In this document: in pieces, positions 35,706-44,596 of the stretch | How positions within the stretch are numbered: the stretch's first letter is position 1 | Layout: each line of letters starts with the position of its first letter | The notes under the pieces: model-generated | What the model saw: the letters and a program-made list of their open reading frames with translations, nothing else | Database searches by the model: none | What the model was told of the DNA's origin: nothing | Assembly (NCBI RefSeq): GCF_022802975.1 | Contig: NZ_JAFEVZ010000003.1 | Coordinates: 1-64,000 of the forward strand | DNA length: 64,000 bases | Direction: 5' to 3' | Source: Flavobacterium pectinovorum | GTDB taxonomy: Bacteria; Bacteroidota; Bacteroidia; Flavobacteriales; Flavobacteriaceae | Program-made: the position numbers and the translations under genes

Positions 35706-38700
35706 TTACCAGACAATTTCGGCAAGAATTTCATTTTCTTTTACTTTTCCTAACTGAATTGTTTTTAAAGTCCTTACTGTTTTTCCGGCTTTGGTCGTAT
35801 AAATTTCAACCATAATTGTTGCGGGACCGTTTTCTGTCAATTCTGTTTCGCCAAAATAGTTGCTCTTGATTTGATATTTTCCTTTTACAGCATTTCGAAT
35901 CAGATATTGTTCAGGACCATATCCCTGTGTAAAATCTTTTGAAAACTTAGCCCCTGCTTCAGTTGTGGTATGACCGTAATAACATTCTTCGCCTGTTGGT
36001 TCTATAACATGCAGATCTAAATCAACATCCATCAGGTTCCAGTTCATGATAATTCGAATATCAACCGACATTTTTTCAATATACTTTTTATCTAATTTGC
36101 CTGTTTTTAATCCTGAATGCTCTGTCATCAAACGGTTAATATCCATCAGAATAATATCTTCAACTCCTTCATATTGACCGCTCATTTCTCCATAATAATT
36201 CACTTCCAAAGCTTTAATTAATTGATCAAAAGCTTCCTGATAGTTGCCTGCATCTTCAAGAGCCAAAGCATAATCACGTAAACTTTGCGGTTCATGAGCT
36301 CTCCATTTTACAATTTGCTTTGCAGTGAACAAAGCATCATCAAAATCCTTCCATTGGCGTAAAGTATAGGTCAATGTTTTATAAAGCTGATGATTTTCTA
36401 ATCCAAGATCGGCAATATTACTGATGACCTGCGATGCTTTTTTGACATCTCCCTGATTGTAAAAAAAGTGTGCCACATCAAAATAGAAACTTGGATTTTT
36501 TTCTTGTGATTTTCTCAATTCAAAATACAACTCATATTGTTTTTCTTTTGGTGCCGATGCCAAAGCTTTTAGATACAATCTGTCGGGATTCCAGTTTTTA
36601 GTTTCAGTCTGAGCGACATTAACAGCCCCATTTTTGGTAGTAACCACAATTACTCCATTTGATGCTCTGCTTCCGTAAATAGCCGTTGCAGAAGCATCTT
36701 TCAAAACATTCATTGAAGCAATATCATCTTTGTTAAGATCTTCCAGTTTTCCTTCGTAAACTACTCCATTTACCAGTATTAAAGGTTCTTTTGCACCCGT
36801 AACTGACGCATTTCCTCTTATTGTAACATTATTATTATTTGGCGTCTGCTCTACTTGTACTCCTGCAACTTTACCTGCCAGTGCCTGTGCTACATTATTC
36901 GAAAGTCCTGGTGCGACAGCTCTTTCCGGAACATACGATTCCGGTTTTAGGGCTGAATTACTTATTTCTATCGCTTCATTCCCTACTTTTTTCTCTTTTA
37001 TTTCAGTTATTGTTGGTGCAACAAATTTAACCATATCAACTTTTGGAGCAGATGCAGGATTAGCTTGTGAATCTTCAACTATTGTTGATACAGTACTTGA
37101 GCCAACTGGTTCATCAACCGTCAAAACTGCATCTGCATCACCTTTAACCGTTCCGTATCCCATAACAACAACTTCTTGTAGTGCATTAGAGTTTTCTCTC
37201 AAATGTACCGTAACCAGATTGTTTCTCCCTACATTTATTTGGGTCGATTCAAAACCAATAAAACTAATATTAAGATCACTGTTCACTGGAGCCTGAATTG
37301 TAAAATTACCCTCAAAATCTGTGTTAACCCCTGTTCTTCCACCGTTTAAAGAAACAGCTGCTCCCGGTAATGGCGTGCCTGTTTGATCTAAAACAACACC
37401 CGAAACAAACCCTGCCGCAACATTTGTACTTCTTCTTAAAGTGTTACCTGAATTTTGTGAATTTTTAACTTTCGTTTTCACTACTTTTTTAGGAGCCGAA
37501 TACCTGATGTTTTTTTTCCACCACCCGTTCAATTCATTAAAATAACTTTCTATACTTTCCCAGTTACTTTTTTGCTCAGCCAAGTTCGCAGCATGCTCCT
37601 GCTTTTTGATTCTGTCAAACTCCGTTCGCAATTCGGCAGGCGGCATAATATCGTACATAATATAATCCCGAATATCTTCTAAAACAATCAGCGAAGTATT
37701 TTTGGTTATAATACCGTATTTCTTACCTAAAAGTTCAATTTCTTCTGCGTTTTTAGCATATTGCAAATCAAGACTGGCTATTTTTTTCTGTGCCCAAAGT
37801 TTTTCAATATTGACATCGTTTGTAGTTTGAACCGAAGCGTCTAAAGTTATTTTTCTTTCTAAAACAGCTTCATTGTTATAACCAAACAAAAGCGTTATTT
37901 CATTTTTCGGGTTCAGTGAAATTCCGGAAAAACTAAAACCTCCCGAAACTGAAGTCCCTTCCAGCGGAAATAAATCCGTTACCGTAAAGTTTTCTTTTAT
38001 TCCTAAAAATTTCAAATTATTGTTAACCAGTTTATCTAATGCATTTTCTACATTCAATTGATTCAGATTAATAAAATTTCCACGGGTTTGCATCGAAGCA
38101 TAATTCAAAAAAGCAAAATCAGCAGAAACCGAAGATGTAATGGTGTAAATCGGCTTTTTAGTCTTTGGTAATATATTGCCACTCAAAGAAGATAAACCAT
38201 CAGAGAAGAATAAATATTCCTCCTGATTTTCAAAACTGATTTGTGAATAACGTGTTCCTCCATCATATTTTGTGTTCTCCAAAATAGTTTTTAATTCGGA
38301 CCAGTTTCCATTAGAAACTACAAATTCTTTTTGTTTTTCAAAAGTATAATTCAAAAAGTACAACGTCACTTTTGTATTTTTTAATTTTTGAAAATAAGCG
38401 TCCAGCAAATCCAGTTCTTTCTTCAAATCTCTGGTTTGGCAGCTCAACGAATTATCCCAAATCAAACCAATGGAAGCCGGAACTTTTTTAGCAGTTTTAT
38501 TTCCTTCGATAAAAGTATTTCCGTAAAAATAATGCTGACCGCCTACGTTCTGCATCACAGCACCTGGAATATTTTGCTGAATCGGAATTTTAAAAAGCTT
38601 TTTTTCAGAAGGCTGATAATTTTCTTTTTTTATTGAAGCCTGAAAAGATTGATTCCATTGTGAAAAAACAATACTTTCTCCTGAATTTTCAGCCACACTA

Positions 38701-39257
38701 GGCGAAGCCGAAGCTCCCAAAACCGAAACACTGATCTCAAATTTATCCAGTTTTTTAGGATAGCGGCTCACCAATTGATAGGCCAGATTACTTTTATCAA
38801 AAGCAGAAAGTTCTTCTTCATAACCAATAATAACGATTCGTTCTCCGTTTGGCATTAAAGGATAAATTCTGGTTCTGAAATTATTTCCATCCACTTTTTC
38901 CAACAAACCAGGATCAACACGACGATGTTCTATGGCCTCAAAAACCTGCTTTCCTTTATTTTTATTTACCGGAACAGCTTCCCGCATTTTACCATTAATA
39001 TCAATTGCATATCTGGAAACCGAAACATTTTCGGGTAACGGAAAAATAAGTTCTGCTTCCATTTGACGGGTTCCCGAATTAAAAAAATGCATTTCGGCTG
39101 TAGTATAGGCAATATTGCCCACCACTTTTACATTGACAAAAAGTTTGTTCATTCTCACTTTTTCAGCTTCATTACCCTTAACGGTTAATTCAGGACTTTG
39201 TGCAAAAGTTTTTGTTCCAATAAATAATAGAAAGAAAAGCAATACATTCAAATTCAT
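35706..39257 (-). CDS. Exported VIT domain - CarboxypepD_reg - TonB plug - TPR - DUF2135 chimera
   Basis: From the chosen start the protein has 1183 residues. Signal peptide: MNLNVLLFFLLFIGTKTFAQ. In order: a VIT domain (about 39200-38800; AEMHFFNSGTRQMEAELIFP, IEHRRVDPGLLEKVDGNNFR); a VWA-like region (SIGLIWDNSLS, FFSDGLSS); a carboxypeptidase-regulatory repeat (VSGVVLDQTGTPLPGA) ending in a SusC-like VVVMGYGTVKG; a stretch copied from TonB-type linker sequence (37101-37013); a plug-like segment (VAGVQVEQTPNNNNVTIRGN, YGSRASNGVIVV) without the barrel; TPR-like helices (36600-36110); and DUF2135 (WNLMDVDLDLHVIEPTGEEC). Other in-frame starts at 39299 and 39380 exist; 39257 gives the best signal peptide. 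The function is unknown. Confidence 0.8.
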   Translation of the reverse strand: MNLNVLLFFLLFIGTKTFAQSPELTVKGNEAEKVRMNKLFVNVKVVGNIAYTTAEMHFFNSGTRQMEAELIFPLPENVSVSRYAIDINGKMREAVPVNKNKGKQVFEAIEHRRVDPGLLEKVDGNNFRTRIYPLMPNGERIVIIGYEEELSAFDKSNLAYQLVSRYPKKLDKFEISVSVLGASASPSVAENSGESIVFSQWNQSFQASIKKENYQPSEKKLFKIPIQQNIPGAVMQNVGGQHYFYGNTFIEGNKTAKKVPASIGLIWDNSLSCQTRDLKKELDLLDAYFQKLKNTKVTLYFLNYTFEKQKEFVVSNGNWSELKTILENTKYDGGTRYSQISFENQEEYLFFSDGLSSLSGNILPKTKKPIYTITSSVSADFAFLNYASMQTRGNFINLNQLNVENALDKLVNNNLKFLGIKENFTVTDLFPLEGTSVSGGFSFSGISLNPKNEITLLFGYNNEAVLERKITLDASVQTTNDVNIEKLWAQKKIASLDLQYAKNAEEIELLGKKYGIITKNTSLIVLEDIRDYIMYDIMPPAELRTEFDRIKKQEHAANLAEQKSNWESIESYFNELNGWWKKNIRYSAPKKVVKTKVKNSQNSGNTLRRSTNVAAGFVSGVVLDQTGTPLPGAAVSLNGGRTGVNTDFEGNFTIQAPVNSDLNISFIGFESTQINVGRNNLVTVHLRENSNALQEVVVMGYGTVKGDADAVLTVDEPVGSSTVSTIVEDSQANPASAPKVDMVKFVAPTITEIKEKKVGNEAIEISNSALKPESYVPERAVAPGLSNNVAQALAGKVAGVQVEQTPNNNNVTIRGNASVTGAKEPLILVNGVVYEGKLEDLNKDDIASMNVLKDASATAIYGSRASNGVIVVTTKNGAVNVAQTETKNWNPDRLYLKALASAPKEKQYELYFELRKSQEKNPSFYFDVAHFFYNQGDVKKASQVISNIADLGLENHQLYKTLTYTLRQWKDFDDALFTAKQIVKWRAHEPQSLRDYALALEDAGNYQEAFDQLIKALEVNYYGEMSGQYEGVEDIILMDINRLMTEHSGLKTGKLDKKYIEKMSVDIRIIMNWNLMDVDLDLHVIEPTGEECYYGHTTTEAGAKFSKDFTQGYGPEQYLIRNAVKGKYQIKSNYFGETELTENGPATIMVEIYTTKAGKTVRTLKTIQLGKVKENEILAEIVW

Positions 39258-39409
39258 TTGAAAAATGCCCGGCTTAGACAAACACATATTTAATTTCATG
39301 GCACGAAAGTTAAGGTTATATTGATATAGAGAACAAAAAAACAAAAAAGGTTGGGAAGAGATTATTTTTTTATTTTTCATGTCTTTACTTCAAATGTAGT
39401 TCACAAAAA

Positions 39410-39440
39410 AAAAGGTTGTAAAACGAATTTACAACCTTTT
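39410..39440 (-). terminator. Terminator of the unknown secreted protein gene
   Basis: The 13-bp stem AAAAGGTTGTAAA and complement encloses a 5-nt loop. On the minus strand it is followed by a long T-run (nine T). It begins 8 bp after the stop at 39448. Confidence 0.88.
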
Positions 39441-39447
39441 AAAAATT

Positions 39448-41103
39448 TTATTTTTCTAAGAACAATCTCCCCAGTTTATCTTGTTTTTTTCTCGAAGAGT
39501 ACAAAATCAGTTCGCTTTCGTTTTTTCTGTAATAAACACCCGGTCTAAGTACTAATTCATTTTTAACAGCTTCTTCAGGATCTTTTCGTGTAATTGAACC
39601 ACTTTCATCAAATATAAAAAGAGATGGAACGGCATTGTTATAGTTTCCTAATCCTTTGATTTTTTCTATATCTGTAATTCCTTTGTTTTTAACATTATCG
39701 TTAAAAATCACGTTCAGTTTCCCGTCTTTATACATCGGAATTGCACCTAAATATTCAGGACCTTTACCCAAATCTACCAAAGGTATCATCATAGATGCCC
39801 CAACAGAAAAACTTCCATTTCCGCCAATAAGCCCAAATGCCAATGACATTGTGGTTACTGTAGCTGCTTGTTCTTTTGGTAATACATTACTCCAATCTAA
39901 AGAACCGTCAGGTTTTAAAGACGTTACTATAATTTCATTTTTAGTGTATGTTACAGGCGTAAATGCCAAAGGCCCAATTCCTGAACTTCTGCCATAATAA
40001 ACATATTGCAATTCTGAAAGAACAATTAGTCCTCCGTCATTTTTTTCTACTATCGTGGTAATCGTATAAAGAGGTTTTACATCTTTTCCGTTCTTAGCGC
40101 GACGCTCACCTATTAGTTTAACTTTTGTTGCATAGTCAAACTCATCAAATTTCACATCAGGACTTGTTGAACTTGCCAAATCTATTGTTGCATTGTAAAT
40201 CCCTTTTAAGTCTTTATTTCCTTTACCATTGTCACGCACACTCGAATAAAAACCAACCAGTTTCAAAGTATGTTTTGCAGTCGAAATCATTTTACAATTA
40301 ATAATTTCTTTACCTTTTATATTAATATCGACAATCTCTTTTTTATAAGCATTAGCCTTTATAAATTTATGAATTTGGAATTTCTCGATTTGCTCCTTCT
40401 TTTTTGAATCTCTGTAACTTTCGTTGATTACCAGGAAAACATCATTTTCAAAGTTCAATTCAAAATCTGAAATAGTAAACTCATAATCTTTTTTACTGTC
40501 ATCAAACTTTACTTTTTCAGTATTAGTAAAAAGTACATTTAATTTGTCATCAAATAGTTTTACTTCATACTCAACAGCATCTTCTTTTTTGAACAAAGAG
40601 GTATGCATAACAAGCAATGAATTTTCGTCCTGAGAAAGTTTAAAATAAAAATCTCCTTTTTCAGATTTCTTGTCTACAACCGAATTAAATAATAAAATCG
40701 ACTTATTACCTAAAACACCTGAATCTGAAATCTCTAAACCAACCAGATTAAAAGTTTTTGCCTTTTTATTATATACACTCCCAATTGCATATAACTTTTC
40801 GTTTAATAAAAATATTTCATCAAAATCAACTTCTTTATCATCCAGTTTAGGAATGATAATAGGATTTGAAGAAATTATTTTCATAGAATTAGATTCGAAA
40901 ATCTTCAGAAAAAAATCATCTTTTCCTGCAAGTGCCAGTGCATAAATTTTATTATTTGCCTCACCTATAATTTTTATAATCTTTTGTTTGTCGTCTGGTA
41001 GTTCCTCACCATAAGTCATATTAAGATTTTCAATTTTGTTTTGGGCATTTAAGTTCATACAACATATCGCCAGTAATAAAAAAGCAAACGTAATTTTTTT
41101 CAT
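39448..41103 (-). CDS. Hypothetical exported protein, probably beta-rich, 551 aa
   Basis: I do not recognise a named family. A signal peptide (MKKITFAFLLLAICCMNLNA, cleavage before QNK) is followed by a long, strand-rich sequence with regularly spaced segments such as KIYALALAGKDDFFLKIFES, KLYAIGSVYNKKAKTFNLVG and GGLIVLSELQYVYYGRSSG. This suggests a beta-propeller-like fold. A glycine- and Met-rich hydrophobic patch (MSLAFGLIGGNGSFSVGASM) lies near residue 430. The C-terminus lacks an obvious T9SS sorting domain. It stands alone between two terminators, so no partner can be inferred. Confidence 0.65.
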   Translation of the reverse strand: MKKITFAFLLLAICCMNLNAQNKIENLNMTYGEELPDDKQKIIKIIGEANNKIYALALAGKDDFFLKIFESNSMKIISSNPIIIPKLDDKEVDFDEIFLLNEKLYAIGSVYNKKAKTFNLVGLEISDSGVLGNKSILLFNSVVDKKSEKGDFYFKLSQDENSLLVMHTSLFKKEDAVEYEVKLFDDKLNVLFTNTEKVKFDDSKKDYEFTISDFELNFENDVFLVINESYRDSKKKEQIEKFQIHKFIKANAYKKEIVDINIKGKEIINCKMISTAKHTLKLVGFYSSVRDNGKGNKDLKGIYNATIDLASSTSPDVKFDEFDYATKVKLIGERRAKNGKDVKPLYTITTIVEKNDGGLIVLSELQYVYYGRSSGIGPLAFTPVTYTKNEIIVTSLKPDGSLDWSNVLPKEQAATVTTMSLAFGLIGGNGSFSVGASMMIPLVDLGKGPEYLGAIPMYKDGKLNVIFNDNVKNKGITDIEKIKGLGNYNNAVPSLFIFDESGSITRKDPEEAVKNELVLRPGVYYRKNESELILYSSRKKQDKLGRLFLEK

Positions 41104-41160
41104 GTATAGATTTTGGTTAAGTTAATTTTAATAAGATTTTGTGTGCAAAGAAAACAAAAA

Positions 41161-41191
41161 AATAGCCTCTCACAAATTGCAAGAGGCTATT
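41161..41191 (-). terminator. Terminator at the end of the Phe/Tyr operon
   Basis: The 10-bp stem AATAGCCTCT / AGAGGCTATT with an 11-nt loop is followed on the minus strand by a T-run. It is 40 bp after the stop of the DAHP synthase-chorismate mutase gene. Confidence 0.9.
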
Positions 41192-41230
41192 TTATTTTAA
41201 CAATTTTCTTATAACTAATTATCAGGCTAT

Positions 41231-42313
41231 TTAGGCATTAAAAATTTTTTCCTGGTGACCAATACTTTCCTGGTGAATTGCTTTGAACATTTTCAAAACA
41301 AACTCTTCAGTAAGACCTTTTTTCTCACCTTCTAAAATCATTTTTCCTAAAATTTCGTTCCAACGGTTGTTTTGAAGAATCGCTACGTTTGCATCTTTTT
41401 TCACCTGACCAATTTCGTCAGCTACTTTCATACGTTTTCCTAATAATTCTAATAAGTTAGCATCCAAAACATCGATGTTAGCTCTTAATTTCGTCATTTT
41501 TGAACTGTACTCATCTGTAGTATCATCTGTTTTTCTGATCGTCAAATCTTTAATGATTTGTTTCAAAACTTCCGGAGTTACTTGTTGAGCAGCATCAGAC
41601 CAGGCGTTATCCGGATCGAAGTGCGTTTCGATAATCATACCATCGTAGTTCAAATCTAAAGCCTCTTGCGTTACTTCAAAAATCATTTTACGATCTCCGG
41701 TAATGTGAGACGGATCGATGATTAATGGTAAATCAGGGAATTTATTTTGCAATTCGATAGCAATCTGCCATTCTGGAATGTTTCTGTATTTTGTTTTTTC
41801 GTAAGTAGAAAAACCTCTGTGAATAACTCCTAATTTCTCGATTCCAGCCATGTGTAAACGCTCAACACCACCTAACCATAAAGCTAAATCCGGGTTTACT
41901 GGGTTTTTAACCAAAACGATTTTATCAGTTCCTTTCAACGTATCAGCAATTTCCTGAACAGCAAAAGGGTTTGCAGTTGTACGCGCACCAACCCATAAAA
42001 CGTCGATATCATGCTCTAAAGCTAATTTACAGTGAGCAGCAGTCGCAACCTCAGTACCCATCAATAAACCAGTTTCAGCTTTTGCTTTTTGCAACCATTT
42101 CAAACCAATTTCCCCAACACCTTCAAATCCTCCCGGACGCGTTCTTGGTTTCCAGATTCCCGCTCTGAATACACTCACTTTTGAATCTTTCAATTCATGA
42201 GCAATTTTCAAAACCTGATCTTCAGTTTCTGCACTACAAGGTCCAGCTATCACAAGTGGGTGATTTAAATTGAAATCTTCTAACCACTTTCTCATTTCTT
42301 TTTTATTTTCCAT
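41231..42313 (-). CDS. Bifunctional 3-deoxy-7-phosphoheptulonate synthase / chorismate mutase
   Basis: This 360-residue fusion joins the first step of the shikimate pathway to the branch point toward Phe and Tyr. Residues 1-260 form a DAHP synthase of the KDO8P-like (AroGbeta) type: VIAGPCSAETEDQVL, FRAGIWKPRTRPGGFEG, WVGARTTANPFAVQ, IDPSHITGDRK. Residues 270-360 form an AroQ-type chorismate mutase helix bundle (KMTKLRANIDVLDANLLELLGKRMKVADEIGQVK). In B. subtilis-type fusions the mutase is N-terminal; here it is C-terminal, the usual Bacteroidota order. It is the last gene of the operon, 13 bp after tyrA. The fused mutase may serve as a feedback sensor; this is inference. Confidence 0.94.
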   Translation of the reverse strand: MENKKEMRKWLEDFNLNHPLVIAGPCSAETEDQVLKIAHELKDSKVSVFRAGIWKPRTRPGGFEGVGEIGLKWLQKAKAETGLLMGTEVATAAHCKLALEHDIDVLWVGARTTANPFAVQEIADTLKGTDKIVLVKNPVNPDLALWLGGVERLHMAGIEKLGVIHRGFSTYEKTKYRNIPEWQIAIELQNKFPDLPLIIDPSHITGDRKMIFEVTQEALDLNYDGMIIETHFDPDNAWSDAAQQVTPEVLKQIIKDLTIRKTDDTTDEYSSKMTKLRANIDVLDANLLELLGKRMKVADEIGQVKKDANVAILQNNRWNEILGKMILEGEKKGLTEEFVLKMFKAIHQESIGHQEKIFNA

Positions 42314-42326
42314 TTTATTATAGTTT

Positions 42327-43181
42327 TTACTTTTTAATTAATCCGTTTAATATCTCTTTTATTTTATTTGTGCTTTCCATTTCTTCAAAAATGGCATTGT
42401 AATTTTCGTCTTTCAACAAATCCCTAAACCGACTGAGATTTGAAATATATTCTTCTAATGTTTCCAGAACGTGCTCTTTATTTTGCTTAAAAATCGGTGT
42501 CCACATTGCGGGAGAACTTTTTGCCAAACGAACGGTACTTTCGAATCCACTTCCCGCCATGTCAAAAATATCCTGTTCGTCTTTTTCCTTATTCATTACC
42601 GTTTTCCCGAGCATAAAAGAACTAATGTGAGACAAATGCGAAACGTAAGCAATGTGTTTGTCGTGCGAAGTCGGATCCATATATCGAATCCTCATTCCAA
42701 TTTCGCTGAAAAGCTTTAATGCCTTTTCCTGCAATTTAAAAGTGGTTTTTTCCACCTCACAAATAATGTTTGTTTTTCCTTTAAACAAACCTCTTATTGC
42801 CGCCGAAGGTCCTGAGAACTCCGTTCCCGCTATCGGATGTGTGGCAATAAAATTTCTTCTTTTTGGGTGACTGGCAACAACATCACAAATTGGTTTTTTA
42901 GTCGAACCTACTTCAAAAACAATGGTTTTATCTCCAACTGCATCCAGCACTTTAGGCAAAACCGTCAGCGCCACATCAACCGGAACCGAAACAATTACAA
43001 AATCGGCCTCAGCCAAATCTTCAAAGTTCCCTGCCTGATCGATAACGCCCAGATCAATCGCTTCCTGCAAATGATTTTCGTTCTTATCAATTCCAAAAAT
43101 AGTAGCATCCGGATGTTTCTCTTTGATGTCCAGCACCATAGACCCGCCAATCAGCCCTATTCCTATTACGTATACTTTCAT
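42327..43181 (-). CDS. tyrA: Prephenate dehydrogenase
   Basis: This 284-residue enzyme oxidatively decarboxylates prephenate to 4-hydroxyphenylpyruvate for tyrosine. The NAD-binding VIGIGLIGGSMVLD is at the very start. The dehydrogenase motif FVIVSVPVDV, the catalytic HPIAGTEFSGP (His) and the C-terminal helical dimer domain (SHISSFMLGK, MAGSGFESTVRLAKSSPAMW) follow. It has no ACT domain, so direct Tyr feedback through such a domain is absent. It is the third structural gene of the operon. A structured repeat lies in the 185-bp gap before it. Confidence 0.95.
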   Translation of the reverse strand: MKVYVIGIGLIGGSMVLDIKEKHPDATIFGIDKNENHLQEAIDLGVIDQAGNFEDLAEADFVIVSVPVDVALTVLPKVLDAVGDKTIVFEVGSTKKPICDVVASHPKRRNFIATHPIAGTEFSGPSAAIRGLFKGKTNIICEVEKTTFKLQEKALKLFSEIGMRIRYMDPTSHDKHIAYVSHLSHISSFMLGKTVMNKEKDEQDIFDMAGSGFESTVRLAKSSPAMWTPIFKQNKEHVLETLEEYISNLSRFRDLLKDENYNAIFEEMESTNKIKEILNGLIKK

Positions 43182-43204
43182 AATTCTTTTTATTAGAAGC
43201 TAAT

Positions 43205-43273
43205 TCCTGCTATCCGCTTCAATCTTTTCTGCCGAACCCCGGCAAAAAAGGATTTCCACTTCTATCAGGGCTA
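43205..43273 (-). repeat. Structured dispersed intergenic repeat, copy 3
   Basis: Read on the minus strand it has the inner hairpin CTTTTTTGCCG / CGGCAGAAAAG and the outer pairing CCTG...CAGG, flanked by ATAG. It is homologous to 741-808 and 13649-13711. It lies inside the Phe/Tyr operon between the aminotransferase gene and tyrA, so it would be cotranscribed. The rest of the gap (43274-43366) is a word-repeat spacer. Confidence 0.65.
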
Positions 43274-43366
43274 GGGCTTCTCGTTTTTTCAAGACCTTTT
43301 ACAAAGTCTGAAATCAAAAATCGTTAATCTTAAATCTAAAATCAATCTTTCTTTATGACTTTCGAC

Positions 43367-44512
43367 TTAGAATCTATCAATCGCTTCTTGTACTTTTTCC
43401 TCTTTAACACATAACGAGAATCTGATATAACCTTCTCCGTTACTCCCAAAAATGGTTCCCGGAGTAATGAAAATATGTTTCTCATATAATATTTCGTCAA
43501 TGAACTTCTCTGCTGATTCAATTCCTTCCGGAAGTTTCGCCCAAACAAAAAGCCCGACTCCTTCTTTGTAGACTTTACAGTTTAACTTTTCAGCTAATTT
43601 CTCCGTTAATTCTCTACGGCGTCTGTAAATTTTGTTTTGATCTTCGAACCACGATTTATCACATTTTAAAGCGGCGATTGCGCCTTTTTGAATCCCGTAG
43701 AACATGCCGCTGTCCATGTTGCTTTTTACTTTTAAGACTGCATCGATAATTTCAGGATTTCCTAAAACCATTCCTACTCTCCAGCCTGCCATGTTGAACG
43801 TTTTACTAAGTGAATTCAATTCTAAAGCCACATCCTTCGCACCTTCAACCTGTAATAAACTCATCGGATTATCATTCAAAACAAAACTATACGGATTGTC
43901 GTTGATCAGTAATATGTTGTGTTTTTTAGCAAAAGCAACCAATTTTTCAAATAACGCTAAACTTCCTCTCGCTCCTGTGGGCATGTGCGGATAACCCAGC
44001 CACATTATTTTTACTTTCGAAAGATCCAGTTTTTCCAAAGCTTCAAAATCCGGCTCCCAGGCATTAGCTTCTTTCAAATCATAATAAACCGGAACTGCTT
44101 CTACCAAATTGGTTACCGAAGTATAAGTTGGATAACCCGGATTCGGAATCAAAACATGATCGCCCGGATTTAAAAATGCAAGCGAAATATGCATAATTCC
44201 TTCTTTTGAACCCATCAATGGTAAAATCTCATTATTCGGATTCACTGCAACACCAAATTGATCCTGATAAAAATCTGCCATCGCCTGCCTCATTTCCGGT
44301 AATCCCTGATAGCTTTGATAACCATGTCCGTTTTCGTCCTGAATTGCCGCGGCTACCGCTTCAATTACTGCTTTTGACGGACTCAAATCAGGGCTTCCAA
44401 TTCCCATATTGATGATTGATTTTCCTTCAGACATGAGTTGACGAACTTCTCTCAGTTTTGATGAGAAATAGTATTCTTCAACTGTATCTAATCGTTTTGC
44501 TGTTGTAATCAT
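43367..44512 (-). CDS. PLP-dependent class I/II aminotransferase of the Phe/Tyr operon
   Basis: This 381-residue fold-type I aminotransferase shows MGIGSPDLSPSKAV near the start, GSKEGIMHISLAFLNPGD, the substrate/PLP segment INDNPYSFVLND (Asn and Tyr contacts), and the PLP Lys in LNSLSKTFNMAGWRVGMVLG. The C-terminal Arg is in GYIRFSLCV. Its place between pheA and tyrA points to transamination of phenylpyruvate and 4-hydroxyphenylpyruvate (or of prephenate); the sequence alone does not decide substrate. Both keto acids are made by its neighbours, so one enzyme could finish both branches. Confidence 0.93.
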   Translation of the reverse strand: MITTAKRLDTVEEYYFSSKLREVRQLMSEGKSIINMGIGSPDLSPSKAVIEAVAAAIQDENGHGYQSYQGLPEMRQAMADFYQDQFGVAVNPNNEILPLMGSKEGIMHISLAFLNPGDHVLIPNPGYPTYTSVTNLVEAVPVYYDLKEANAWEPDFEALEKLDLSKVKIMWLGYPHMPTGARGSLALFEKLVAFAKKHNILLINDNPYSFVLNDNPMSLLQVEGAKDVALELNSLSKTFNMAGWRVGMVLGNPEIIDAVLKVKSNMDSGMFYGIQKGAIAALKCDKSWFEDQNKIYRRRRELTEKLAEKLNCKVYKEGVGLFVWAKLPEGIESAEKFIDEILYEKHIFITPGTIFGSNGEGYIRFSLCVKEEKVQEAIDRF

Positions 44513-44596
44513 TTTTTTAAATTTTTGCTTTAGGCTTTAGGCCGTAAGCTTTATGCTCTTTTTATTTTTGACTTTATGACTTTCGACTTTCCAACT

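Noticed and set aside
43342..43548. A 68-codon minus-strand frame near the aminotransferase end
   Set aside because: It overlaps the well-supported aminotransferase gene in another frame and has no protein-like features.
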